Assembly (NCBI RefSeq): GCF_000238395.3
Contig: NZ_CP011025.1
Coordinates: forward strand, 3,534,001-3,598,000
From: Pseudoalteromonas arctica A 37-1-2
GTDB lineage: Bacteria > Pseudomonadota > Gammaproteobacteria > Enterobacterales > Alteromonadaceae
DNA length: 64,000 nt
Reading direction: 5' to 3'
The notes below the pieces were generated by a model that saw nothing but the letters and a program-made list of their open reading frames with translations, ran no database searches and was not told the DNA's origin. Below are positions 40,268 to 46,997 of this stretch, piece after piece (within the stretch, counting starts at the first letter, position 1; each line of letters opens with the position of its first letter). The translations under genes were made by a program, and so were the position numbers.

Positions 40268-40374
40268 CTAGTTCGTTAATTCAGTATGTTAAGTATTGGT
40301 CCGTTTAATCAGTATGTAAAGTTATAAATTAGCCCTTTTTAAAGTAGTCCGTTATTTATAATTAAGCGAACTAG
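40268..40374. promoter_or_regulatory. res-like site / operator upstream of the resolvase
   Basis: Outer inverted pair CTAGTTCG (40268-40275) / CGAACTAG (40367-40374), and two direct repeats CGTTAATTCAGTATGTTAAG (40274-40293) and CCGTTTAATCAGTATGTAAA (40301-40320), with a partial third at about 40339. Resolvases bind such repeated subsites just upstream of their own gene. Confidence 0.55.
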
Positions 40375-40459
40375 CCAATATTCACTTTAGCTTGAATTAC
40401 GCCTGCCTAAGTAAGCAGCTAAATATTCATATGTAAATATTCAGATAAACAATCAAAGT

Positions 40460-40798
40460 ATGAAAAAAAATATTGGAAGGCCAAAGCAAGGCAAAGAGCC
40501 AAGAGTTAATAAAGTTAGTTTTCGAATTTCAAACAGTGCAAAAAATGGAGCTTTAAGATTAATGAATAATTCCGATCTCAACAGCGCTATAAATTCATTA
40601 CTTGAGAATTTAGACTCAAATCTCATATATGTCTCTCATGATGAGAAAGAGCTTTTACAAAAAGTATACGGTATAGAAGCAATCTCATTTTACTCAAAAG
40701 TCATTCTTAATGATTTAAACAAAGCTCGTGATATTGAAAAAAGTAACCTCTTTAAAGAGGACTATGTAGATATCAAATATTCAACTCATGACTCATGA
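40460..40798 (+). CDS. Small basic protein, possible DNA-binding (ribbon-helix-helix-like)
   Basis: 112 residues. The N-terminus NIGRPKQGKEPRVNKVSFRIS has a GRPKQGK AT-hook-like stretch followed by a short strand and helices, the shape of small plasmid or island regulators and relaxosome accessory proteins. No firm family. Its stop overlaps the next small gene, and the pair lies just inside the right end of the island, where recombination directionality factors are often found. Confidence 0.5.
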   Translation: MKKNIGRPKQGKEPRVNKVSFRISNSAKNGALRLMNNSDLNSAINSLLENLDSNLIYVSHDEKELLQKVYGIEAISFYSKVILNDLNKARDIEKSNLFKEDYVDIKYSTHDS

Positions 40799-41000
40799 CT
40801 ATGGTGCGATTATGAAAAGACTTATAGAAGATAAAAAAGTGAAGACGCGATTATCATTTAAAGAGTGGAGATCATTTAATATTCGTCTAAAAAGACTTAA
40901 ACGAAACTTAAAAAAGGAAGCAGATTGCAAAGCGGCTGAAATAATTCAGCAGCAAATAGAGCTTATATTAAAAACATTGGGAATAAATGGGCAAACTTAA
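40788..41000 (+). CDS. Small helical protein, unknown
   Basis: 70 residues from 40788, or 62 from the ATG at 40812, which has no overlap with the previous gene. Very charged and predicted helical throughout (RLSFKEWRSFNIRLKRLKRN, then a segment ending IEL). Coupled to the previous gene by overlap. Function unknown. Confidence 0.45.
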   Translation: MTHDYGAIMKRLIEDKKVKTRLSFKEWRSFNIRLKRLKRNLKKEADCKAAEIIQQQIELILKTLGINGQT

Positions 41001-41126
41001 AAAGTTTTTATAGCGCATAAGCAGAGCTTTAGAGTTAGGCAGACAAATTATAGCTATTAGGCTATTTTGACCACCAGCAAACTTATATAGCTTCATGATA
41101 TATTATCGAACAACTCCCCCCTATGA

Positions 41127-41160
41127 ATTACATGTAAATCAATTTAGCAGGGGCTAAATT
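41127..41160. other. attR: right island/comM junction
   Basis: Holds the second copy of GCAGGGGCTAAATT (41147-41160). Inside the island, GTAAATCAATTTAG (41134-41147) is the exact inverted copy of the left-end sequence, and ATTACAT (41127-41133) mirrors ATGTAAT of the left end. Confidence 0.8.
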
Positions 41161-41361
41161 TACAGTTATTCGTTGATCGGGAAAACCAAATTGTGAGTTT
41201 TCGAGTGCGCTACGTACTCTATCTTTTGATTCTTTAACGGACGCTTCGGGCAGGCCTACTATATGAAAAGCGGGTAAACCATTTCCTAGGTGAACTTCTA
41301 CAATAACTTCAGGGGCATTTATACCCACTTGAGCACGAGAAAATATACGAGCTAACGACAT
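41147..41361 (-). pseudogene. comM: comM, 5' part
   Basis: Encodes the first 72 residues of ComM: MSLARIFSRAQVGINAPEVI, then GLPAFHIVGLPEASVKESKDRVRSALENS (41210-41290) and FPDQRITVNLAPA. The frame runs five codons into the island and stops at 41128, giving a 77-residue product. ATG at 41361 has AAGGA close upstream, so the stub is probably still transcribed and translated. Excision would rebuild the whole gene. Confidence 0.93.
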
Positions 41362-41395
41362 TCCTTATCCTAGTAAATGGTGTGATTACACCAGT

Positions 41396-42010
41396 TTAGT
41401 CAGGATATTTAAAAACGTGTAATGTGATTTGCCATTTTATAGCAGCTAAACGAAGTAATAAGGTCATTAACATACCTAATACCATCGCCATTTCGGTTAC
41501 TAACGAAAAACTAATGCCAAGCGTATAAACAGTGCCACCCGCTATACAGGTAATAGCGTAAAGCTCACCTTTTAATAGCATAGGGATCTCGCGTGCAAGC
41601 ACGTCTCGAATTAATCCACCAAAGCAGCCTGTAATTACAGCCATAATTACCGCTGTCATATCGGGCATACCAACAAGCTGCGCTTTTTGCGCCCCCATTA
41701 CTGCAAAAAAAGCTAAACCAAACGCATCCGCTGTTTGTAAAATATAATGAGGTATCGGCTTTTGTTTATTTATAAGGCGTGTTGTAACAAATACTGAAGC
41801 TAGTATGGCAAAAAAGTAACTTTGATCGTGTAACCAAAACACAGGAACATCTAAAATTAGATCTCGCACTGTACCACCACCAATAGCAGTTACCGTCGCT
41901 AAAACTACGACTCCAAAGCCATCCATTTTTTTTTCGTACGCTAGCAAAGTGCCCGACACAGCAAACACCGCAATGCCTATTAAATCAAACCAGTGATAAA
42001 GTTCTGTCAT
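41396..42010 (-). CDS. UPF0126 (TRIC-like) membrane protein
   Basis: 204 residues with about seven hydrophobic helices and the internal duplication of the family: FDLIGIAVFAVSGTLLAYEK and GFGVVVLATVTAIGGGTVRD (first half) mirror ADAFGLAFFAVMGAQ and MAVITGCFGGLIRDVLARE (second half). Relatives (YadS, YicG) have been proposed as cation or glycine channels. It lies 34 bp upstream-side of comM with the same direction but separate start signals; ATG at 42010. Confidence 0.85.
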   Translation of the reverse strand: MTELYHWFDLIGIAVFAVSGTLLAYEKKMDGFGVVVLATVTAIGGGTVRDLILDVPVFWLHDQSYFFAILASVFVTTRLINKQKPIPHYILQTADAFGLAFFAVMGAQKAQLVGMPDMTAVIMAVITGCFGGLIRDVLAREIPMLLKGELYAITCIAGGTVYTLGISFSLVTEMAMVLGMLMTLLLRLAAIKWQITLHVFKYPD

Positions 42011-42217
42011 GTGATGTGTATTGTTACTTAAAATCTTTTAACCGTTTTAACATAAAATACTCTTTTTTAAAAAATAAGTTATTTGTTAAACGTCACAGAT
42101 ATTAGAGTAAAGTCATTAAATAAAGCAGAATATAAGGTATTTTATCAAACTGCTGACACAAAAATCACTCGATAAAGAGTGCGATTTTGTTTTAAATTTT
42201 TAGATATTTAATTTCAG

Positions 42218-42263
42218 TGGTTGCGGGAGCTTGGGTTTGTAAAAAGCGAACCGACGACCTTCG
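42218..42263 (-). pseudogene. Decayed tRNA-fMet copy 1
   Basis: Keeps the 3' acceptor strand with CCA (TGGTTGCGGGAGC in plus reading) and GAACCGACGACCTTCG of the T and variable arms, but the T arm is replaced by a 17-base insert and the anticodon, D arm and 5' acceptor strand are gone. Confidence 0.8.
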
Positions 42264-42395
42264 CTTACTTATGCAGAGTATTTTGCGTAGTAACGGTGAG
42301 TTTTATAATTATAGGAATTCATTAAACTGCAGACGCAAAAAATCACTCGATAAAGAGTGCTATTTTGTTTTAACTTTTTAGGTATTTAATTTCGG

Positions 42396-42441
42396 TGGTT
42401 GCGGGAGCTTGAGTTTGTAAAAAGCGAACCGACGACCTTCG
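42396..42441 (-). pseudogene. Decayed tRNA-fMet copy 2
   Basis: Same decayed form as at 42218-42263, one repeat period away, including the identical 17-base replacement with a single base change. This shows that decay happened before the repeat was duplicated. Confidence 0.8.
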
Positions 42442-42513
42442 CTTACTTATGCAAAGTGTTTTGCGCAGTAACGGTGAGTTTAAATTCATAATAATTTATT
42501 AAACTGCAGACGC

Positions 42514-42535
42514 AAAAAATTACTCAGTAAAGAGT
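42514..42535 (-). terminator. Terminator of the first tRNA-fMet gene
   Basis: ACTC-AGTAAA-GAGT stem, followed on the minus strand by AA then six T. The corresponding hairpins in repeat units 2 and 1 are at 42344-42359 and 42166-42181. Confidence 0.65.
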
Positions 42536-42574
42536 GTTATTTTGTTTTTAACTTTTTTAGGTATTTAATTTCAG

Positions 42575-42651
<77 letters not shown>

Positions 42652-42716
42652 CCTGAAATTTGTAGACTTGTTTAAAGTTGCTTACATTACAACTTGGCTT
42701 CCAATTAAAAAATTTA

Positions 42717-42756
42717 TTGCGGGAGCTGTGAAGGTGAAGAGTGAACCGACGACCTT
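42717..42756 (-). pseudogene. Decayed tRNA-fMet copy 3
   Basis: Between the first two intact genes. Only TTGCGGGAGC and GAACCGACGACCTT remain, with an unrelated 16-base stretch between; the CCA is lost. Similar shape to the other decayed copies but with different filler. Confidence 0.7.
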
Positions 42757-42794
42757 TTAAAACTACCTAATACACTAAATTTTTATAAAAAAAT

Positions 42795-42871
<77 letters not shown>

Positions 42872-42949
42872 CCTGTATATTTTAAGTCTATCGACTACTT
42901 TATTTTATCTCTTAAGCTAGAGTTATTACAGTAACCAACATTAGAAAAT

Positions 42950-43026
<77 letters not shown>

Positions 43027-43162
43027 CCTGTAATTTCTTTAAAACATTTTCGTAATATTTACGAGCCTGCCTTGAAGAGAGCGCTACTATATAGGAATAA
43101 ACATTTAATGCAAGGCCTAAACTAATTAAAGTTGTTTAACCGAACAAAAAGCAATCAAATTG

Positions 43163-43966
43163 CTATTCTGCACTCAACCTTTGATGCGGATTAATCATTT
43201 TTTGCCATTCCCAGTCTGGATGTCCCATCACTATAAAGTCAGGGTTCTCAGTACTCTCGCGTTGGTTGTACGTTAGCGGATTAAATTCTGCATCGGTAAT
43301 ACACCCACCAGCTTCTTCAACAATAACTTGTGAAGCACCTGTATCCCACTCTCCCGTTGGACCAATTCTTAAAAAACAATCTGCTTTGCCCTCTGCAACA
43401 GTACAAGCTTTTAATGAGCACGAACCAATAGCAATGGTTGTAAACTGACTATTTAAATACTGACTCACCGCTTCTATTTTTTGGCGGCGACTCACTGCAA
43501 GCGTCAAGTTCTCTGGTGGCGCTACAGATATTTGCTTATCAATTGAGTTTTCACGTTTAAAGGCACCATTTTTAGCTGTAGCAAAATAAGTCACACCCTT
43601 TGCAGGCCAATGAATAACGCCAAGCACAGGATGATTATTTTCAATCAATGCAATGTTTACTGCAAAGTCGCCACTTTCTAAAATAAACTCGCCTGTACCA
43701 TCCATCGGATCGAGTAACCAATAACGCTGCCAATCCTGTCTGTCGGCGAGTGCTGGTATAGGTGTTTCTTCCGACATAATTGGGATATCGGGCGCTAAGA
43801 TTTTTAATCCAGCAACCAGTACGTCATTTGCTGCTAAGTCAGCTTTGGTAACAGGCGTGTTATCTGATTTCTCTTGTTGGCCAATATCGCCTTTTTTATA
43901 AATGGCCATAATTGCATCGCCAGCACGCTCAGCTAATTCAATACACGGTTCGATTAATTTATTCAT
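43163..43966 (-). CDS. cysQ: 3'(2'),5'-bisphosphate nucleotidase CysQ
   Basis: CysQ dephosphorylates PAP, a by-product of sulfate assimilation, to AMP. 267 residues, inositol-monophosphatase fold. Metal motifs: SEETPIP (about 60-66), LLDPMDGTGEFI (about 83-94, the DPxDGT motif) and GEWDTGASQVIVEEAGG (about 207-223). ATG at 43966 overlaps the nudE stop by 8 bp, so the two are one unit. Confidence 0.95.
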   Translation of the reverse strand: MNKLIEPCIELAERAGDAIMAIYKKGDIGQQEKSDNTPVTKADLAANDVLVAGLKILAPDIPIMSEETPIPALADRQDWQRYWLLDPMDGTGEFILESGDFAVNIALIENNHPVLGVIHWPAKGVTYFATAKNGAFKRENSIDKQISVAPPENLTLAVSRRQKIEAVSQYLNSQFTTIAIGSCSLKACTVAEGKADCFLRIGPTGEWDTGASQVIVEEAGGCITDAEFNPLTYNQRESTENPDFIVMGHPDWEWQKMINPHQRLSAE

Positions 43967-44531
43967 CGGCAGCTCCAGACGCTAAATACTTATCTAATAA
44001 TAGCAAAGCTGCAACACTGCGTGCTTCGGTAAAATCTTCTTGGTCTAATAATGACTGCCACTGAGTTAATGGCCACTTAACAACAACAAGCGGCTCTGGT
44101 TCGTCGCCAATAAGGGTTTGTGGGTATAATTGCTTAGCAAATAAAATATGCATAGTGGCATTAAAGTAACTCGGCGCCATTGTTACTGTTCTTAATGGTT
44201 TAAAATACTCAGCACCAAAGCCAATTTCTTCTTTAAGCTCTCTGTTAGCAGCTTGCTCTGGCGTTTCGCCCGGATCGATTAAGCCTTTAGGAAAACCTAA
44301 CTGGTAATCGTTTGTGCCCGCACAGTATTCACGTACAAGTAGTAATTCGTTGTCTGCACTTAACGGAACAATCATCACTGCTCCCCGGCCACCGCCGCGA
44401 ATTCGCTCATACTGGCGCTCTTCGTTATTAGAAAACTTTAGCTCTAAAGACTCCACAGTAAACAGGCGGCTTTTAGCGACAACATTGTTACTGAGGATTT
44501 GTGGTGGTGTTGGGTGCTTTTTCTGTGTCAT
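43959..44531 (-). CDS. nudE: ADP compounds hydrolase NudE (Nudix)
   Basis: NudE hydrolyses ADP-ribose, NADH and related ADP compounds. 190 residues with a full Nudix box GLIDPGETPEQAANRELKEEIGF (positions about 44215-44285): G, five residues, E, then RELKEE. Followed by cysQ on the same strand and flanked by a divergent yrfG, the arrangement known from Vibrio and enterobacteria. Confidence 0.95.
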   Translation of the reverse strand: MTQKKHPTPPQILSNNVVAKSRLFTVESLELKFSNNEERQYERIRGGGRGAVMIVPLSADNELLLVREYCAGTNDYQLGFPKGLIDPGETPEQAANRELKEEIGFGAEYFKPLRTVTMAPSYFNATMHILFAKQLYPQTLIGDEPEPLVVVKWPLTQWQSLLDQEDFTEARSVAALLLLDKYLASGAADE

Positions 44532-44592
44532 TGGCGTTAATTTGCTATCATGGCAGTTAGTTCAATAATAAACCTTATAAGTTGAAATTCCT

Positions 44593-45240
44593 ATGTTAAA
44601 TTGGTCAAAAATCGATACCGTTTTGCTCGACATGGATGGAACATTACTCGATTTACATTACGACAGTCATTTTTGGCTTAACGTTATTCCTGCGCAACAC
44701 GCATTAGCAAGGGGCATTAGCCTAGATGCAGCTAAAGCAGATATTTTAAAACGCTATCAAGCTGTGAGCGGTCAAATACAGTGGTATTGTTTAGATTATT
44801 GGGAGCAGCAATTAAGCTTGCCTATAATGGAGCTTAAACGAGAGTCTCAGCATTTAATTAAAATGCGCGAAGACGTACCTCATTTTTTAACTGAGCTTAA
44901 AAAAGCAGGCAAAGAGTTAATTTTACTTACCAACGCCCACCCTGAGAGTGTCATGCTTAAATTTGAGCATACAGCGATTGATAACTACCTAGATGGCGTA
45001 GTGTCGACTCATGAATATGGAGTAAGTAAAGAGCAACAAAGTTTGTGGCACCAAGTACAAAAAGACTTAGGATTTAATAAGCAGCGCACTTTGTTTGTAG
45101 ATGACAGTGTGCCGGTTTTGAATGCCGCACGAGAATACGGCATTGAGCACTTACTTGCAGTTGCTAACCCAGATAGCCAACAACCACATAACGAAATAGC
45201 CGATTACCTAAGTGTTACCGACTATCGTAAGATTATCTAA
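44593..45240 (+). CDS. yrfG: GMP/IMP nucleotidase YrfG (HAD family)
   Basis: 215 residues. HAD motif I in VLLDMDGTLLDLHYDSHFW (nucleophile Asp, then general acid), motif II in LILLTNAHPE, motif III Lys in YGVSKEQQSLW and motif IV in RTLFVDDSVPVL. YrfG dephosphorylates purine 5'-nucleotides. It is divergent from nudE, as in E. coli. Confidence 0.93.
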   Translation: MLNWSKIDTVLLDMDGTLLDLHYDSHFWLNVIPAQHALARGISLDAAKADILKRYQAVSGQIQWYCLDYWEQQLSLPIMELKRESQHLIKMREDVPHFLTELKKAGKELILLTNAHPESVMLKFEHTAIDNYLDGVVSTHEYGVSKEQQSLWHQVQKDLGFNKQRTLFVDDSVPVLNAAREYGIEHLLAVANPDSQQPHNEIADYLSVTDYRKII

Positions 45241-45255
45241 CTCAACTTACGTGAC

Positions 45256-45879
45256 TTAAATTTTTGGGTAACGCGCTTCTAGCCCTTGATATACTAACTT
45301 TGCAAAATCTGCATGTTCTGTATCAAGGCTTTTAACTACTTCAACTAAATGCTCGTTATCTTCTTGCCCATTCCATTCTTTAATATAGCTACCATCTTTG
45401 TAACCGTGATCTTGGCGGAAAAAGTTTAACGTGTTTTTACCTACGTAGCCGCGATATAAATCATCAATATCCATACCCATTTGCGCCATACAGCCGGCAA
45501 AGGCACCTGCATTAAACGTTTTATCTGCAACTGCAGAAGCCGCTAATATCTCTAGTGTTTGTTTAAAGTCATCAGCTTGTTGAGCATTACTAAGCTCAGT
45601 TTCAAGTTGCTTTGCTAAGTCTTCGTAGCTAGTTTCGCCGTCAATTCTAAGCGATAGACCAAAATGAAAAATATCAACCAACTCTAAAATAACTTGTTCA
45701 GTATCTGGTGTTTGTTTTTTCCACCATTTCCAACCATGATGATCCAACATTTCAGCACACTCAACCCAAATAGCGCGGTACCATTCAAACCCTTGAGTAA
45801 ACCATTGCTCATGTACTTTAGTATTCATGGCGTTTTGCATTTCTAGCATCACTACTAGCTTGTTTAAATTGGCAGACAT
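45256..45879 (-). CDS. Dimeric all-alpha dUTP diphosphatase
   Basis: 207 residues from the ATG at 45879, which has AGGAA 5 nt upstream and gives MSANLNKLVVMLEMQNAMN; the frame is open to 45951 but that part has no family content. Conserved helices with acidic metal ligands: WVECAEMLDHHGWKWWKK (about residues 34-51), VILELVDIFHF (about 60-70). It hydrolyses dUTP (and dUDP) to dUMP, limiting uracil in DNA. It is not related to the trimeric Dut protein. Confidence 0.85.
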   Translation of the reverse strand: MSANLNKLVVMLEMQNAMNTKVHEQWFTQGFEWYRAIWVECAEMLDHHGWKWWKKQTPDTEQVILELVDIFHFGLSLRIDGETSYEDLAKQLETELSNAQQADDFKQTLEILAASAVADKTFNAGAFAGCMAQMGMDIDDLYRGYVGKNTLNFFRQDHGYKDGSYIKEWNGQEDNEHLVEVVKSLDTEHADFAKLVYQGLEARYPKI

Positions 45880-45984
45880 ATCAGTTCCTGTCGTTTTGAT
45901 TGGCGTAATGTTCGTTGGTGTAATAATACAGATAAAATGCTGATTGTGCATTGCTGTATATTTTTATTAGTGTGCTAGTTATGT

Positions 45985-46353
45985 TTATCGTGACGTCGTA
46001 AACTCATGCCATGAATCAATTAAATCAATGAAATCTTCAAAGCCACAACCACTACTTAAACCATTTTCTTCAAGCGCTAAATCGTCATCTTGATACGCTA
46101 TTAGGTCTTCGCTGTCTTGATGAAGCGCATGGGCTTCAAATAATGCTTCGTCTTTCGTTAATATTAAATCTATTTCTTGGCCTTTTAGCGTTAGCGGCTC
46201 ATAGCTTGAACTCACCGATGCAATAAGCGCTTGCACCATGGCTACTTTGTCTTTGCCTATTTCTTCGTTTAGCCAGCGACCAATAATAGCGTGTTCACTG
46301 CTTATTTTAATACGTAGCCCACTAATAGGGTCGCGAATAAATTGATATTCCAT
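45985..46353 (-). CDS. yacL: UPF0231 family protein YacL
   Basis: 122 residues from the ATG at 46353, giving MEYQFIRDPISGLRIKISSE, which matches YacL proteins; the longer frame to 46458 adds a hydrophobic stretch that the family does not have. Other family marks: WLNEEIG and the acidic C-terminus with CGFEDFIDLIDSW. AGG lies 8 nt upstream. Function unknown in all species known to me. Confidence 0.85.
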   Translation of the reverse strand: MEYQFIRDPISGLRIKISSEHAIIGRWLNEEIGKDKVAMVQALIASVSSSYEPLTLKGQEIDLILTKDEALFEAHALHQDSEDLIAYQDDDLALEENGLSSGCGFEDFIDLIDSWHEFTTSR

Positions 46354-46469
46354 AGGGTTTGCCTGTAAATCTTTAATTGCGTAATTATATACGTAAACGC
46401 CCGTAAACCACAGGACATATAAAGTAAAATAGCGCCACATGGGCGCTATTTTACTCAACTTGAAAACCG

Positions 46470-46694
46470 TTAACTTCGCGATCTATAACGCGCTGCGTCA
46501 ATAATCGACCATAAGTAAATAATAGGCACAAGTACAAAGCCTACAAGCACATAAATTAGTGCGTAACTTATTATAATAGCGAGTGCAAAAAATATAGCCG
46601 CTAAAATACGCCCTTGCACTAACTGCCCTAAACCAGGAAAAAATATATTACATAATGCTGCGATTACGTTACCGCCAGAACCTTGATCTGCCAT
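46470..46694 (-). CDS. Small TM2-like membrane protein
   Basis: 74 residues with two hydrophobic helices (about 12-27 and 30-60) and the TM2-type motif NIFFPGLGQLVQGR between a Gly-rich N-terminus and the first helix; it ends SIIDAARYRSRS. Unknown function. It is followed by yacL with 116 bp between start sites and may be co-transcribed. Confidence 0.7.
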   Translation of the reverse strand: MADQGSGGNVIAALCNIFFPGLGQLVQGRILAAIFFALAIIISYALIYVLVGFVLVPIIYLWSIIDAARYRSRS

Positions 46695-46915
46695 ACTAAC
46701 CTCTGTATTTATTTGATTTTATAATTATTTACTTACACACTCTATGCCAATTTATTAAAGCTTACAAATCAAATAGTTAAATTAGTCTAGATTTAGAGAG
46801 TTAGTAAAAATTGCTAACTTTAGGTCAAATTAGCAATTTTTGTTATGTGTTTGCACTTTTCTATTCGCTCAATTAATTAGCAAGTTACTCGTTTTGAACA
46901 CTATTTTATAAATAG

Positions 46916-46931
46916 CTGTTTATAAAAACAG
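46916..46931. promoter_or_regulatory. LexA (SOS) box upstream of uvrD
   Basis: CTGTTTATAAAAACAG fits CTGT-N8-ACAG exactly, and the flanking TA on the 3' side also matches the gamma consensus. It lies 66 bp before the uvrD ATG, among promoter-like sequence (TTGAAC at 46894-46899). uvrD is an SOS gene in E. coli. Confidence 0.85.
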
Positions 46932-46997
46932 TATTTTATTTAGCCTAACAAAAACACCTGTTATACTGCCCACAATATTGATTAAAAAGGCGTAACG

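Larger units (their letters stand above)
28109..41160. mobile_element. 13 kb integrative island inserted in comM
   Basis: The island is bounded by a 14-bp direct repeat, GCAGGGGCTAAATT, at 28109-28122 and 41147-41160. Collapsing the repeat joins the two comM fragments in frame through N-L-A-P-A-D. The unit is 13,038 bp. Next to the left end is a large serine recombinase gene, the likely integrase; a small resolvase lies near the right end. Cargo: AIPR protein, HTH protein, helicase-like protein, secreted nuclease, PRTase-like and NADAR proteins, membrane proteins. The interior is visibly AT-richer than the flanks and many genes are unknown. I see no relaxase, conjugation, capsid or tail genes, so transfer would need help from other elements. 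Confidence 0.92.

Noticed and set aside
28109..41160. Island as a prophage
   Set aside because: No capsid, portal, terminase or tail genes.
28109..41160. AbaR/Tn7-like transposon in comM
   Set aside because: No tniA/tniB/tnsABC-like genes and a 14-bp rather than 5-bp repeat; a serine recombinase is present instead.
46354..46458. Membrane-anchored version of YacL
   Set aside because: The upstream 35 codons are hydrophobic but YacL proteins begin at the ATG at 46353, which has a ribosome site.
46960..46976. Second possible LexA box (CTG...CAC) nearer to uvrD
   Set aside because: The second half-site is CAC instead of CAG; the perfect box at 46916-46931 is enough.
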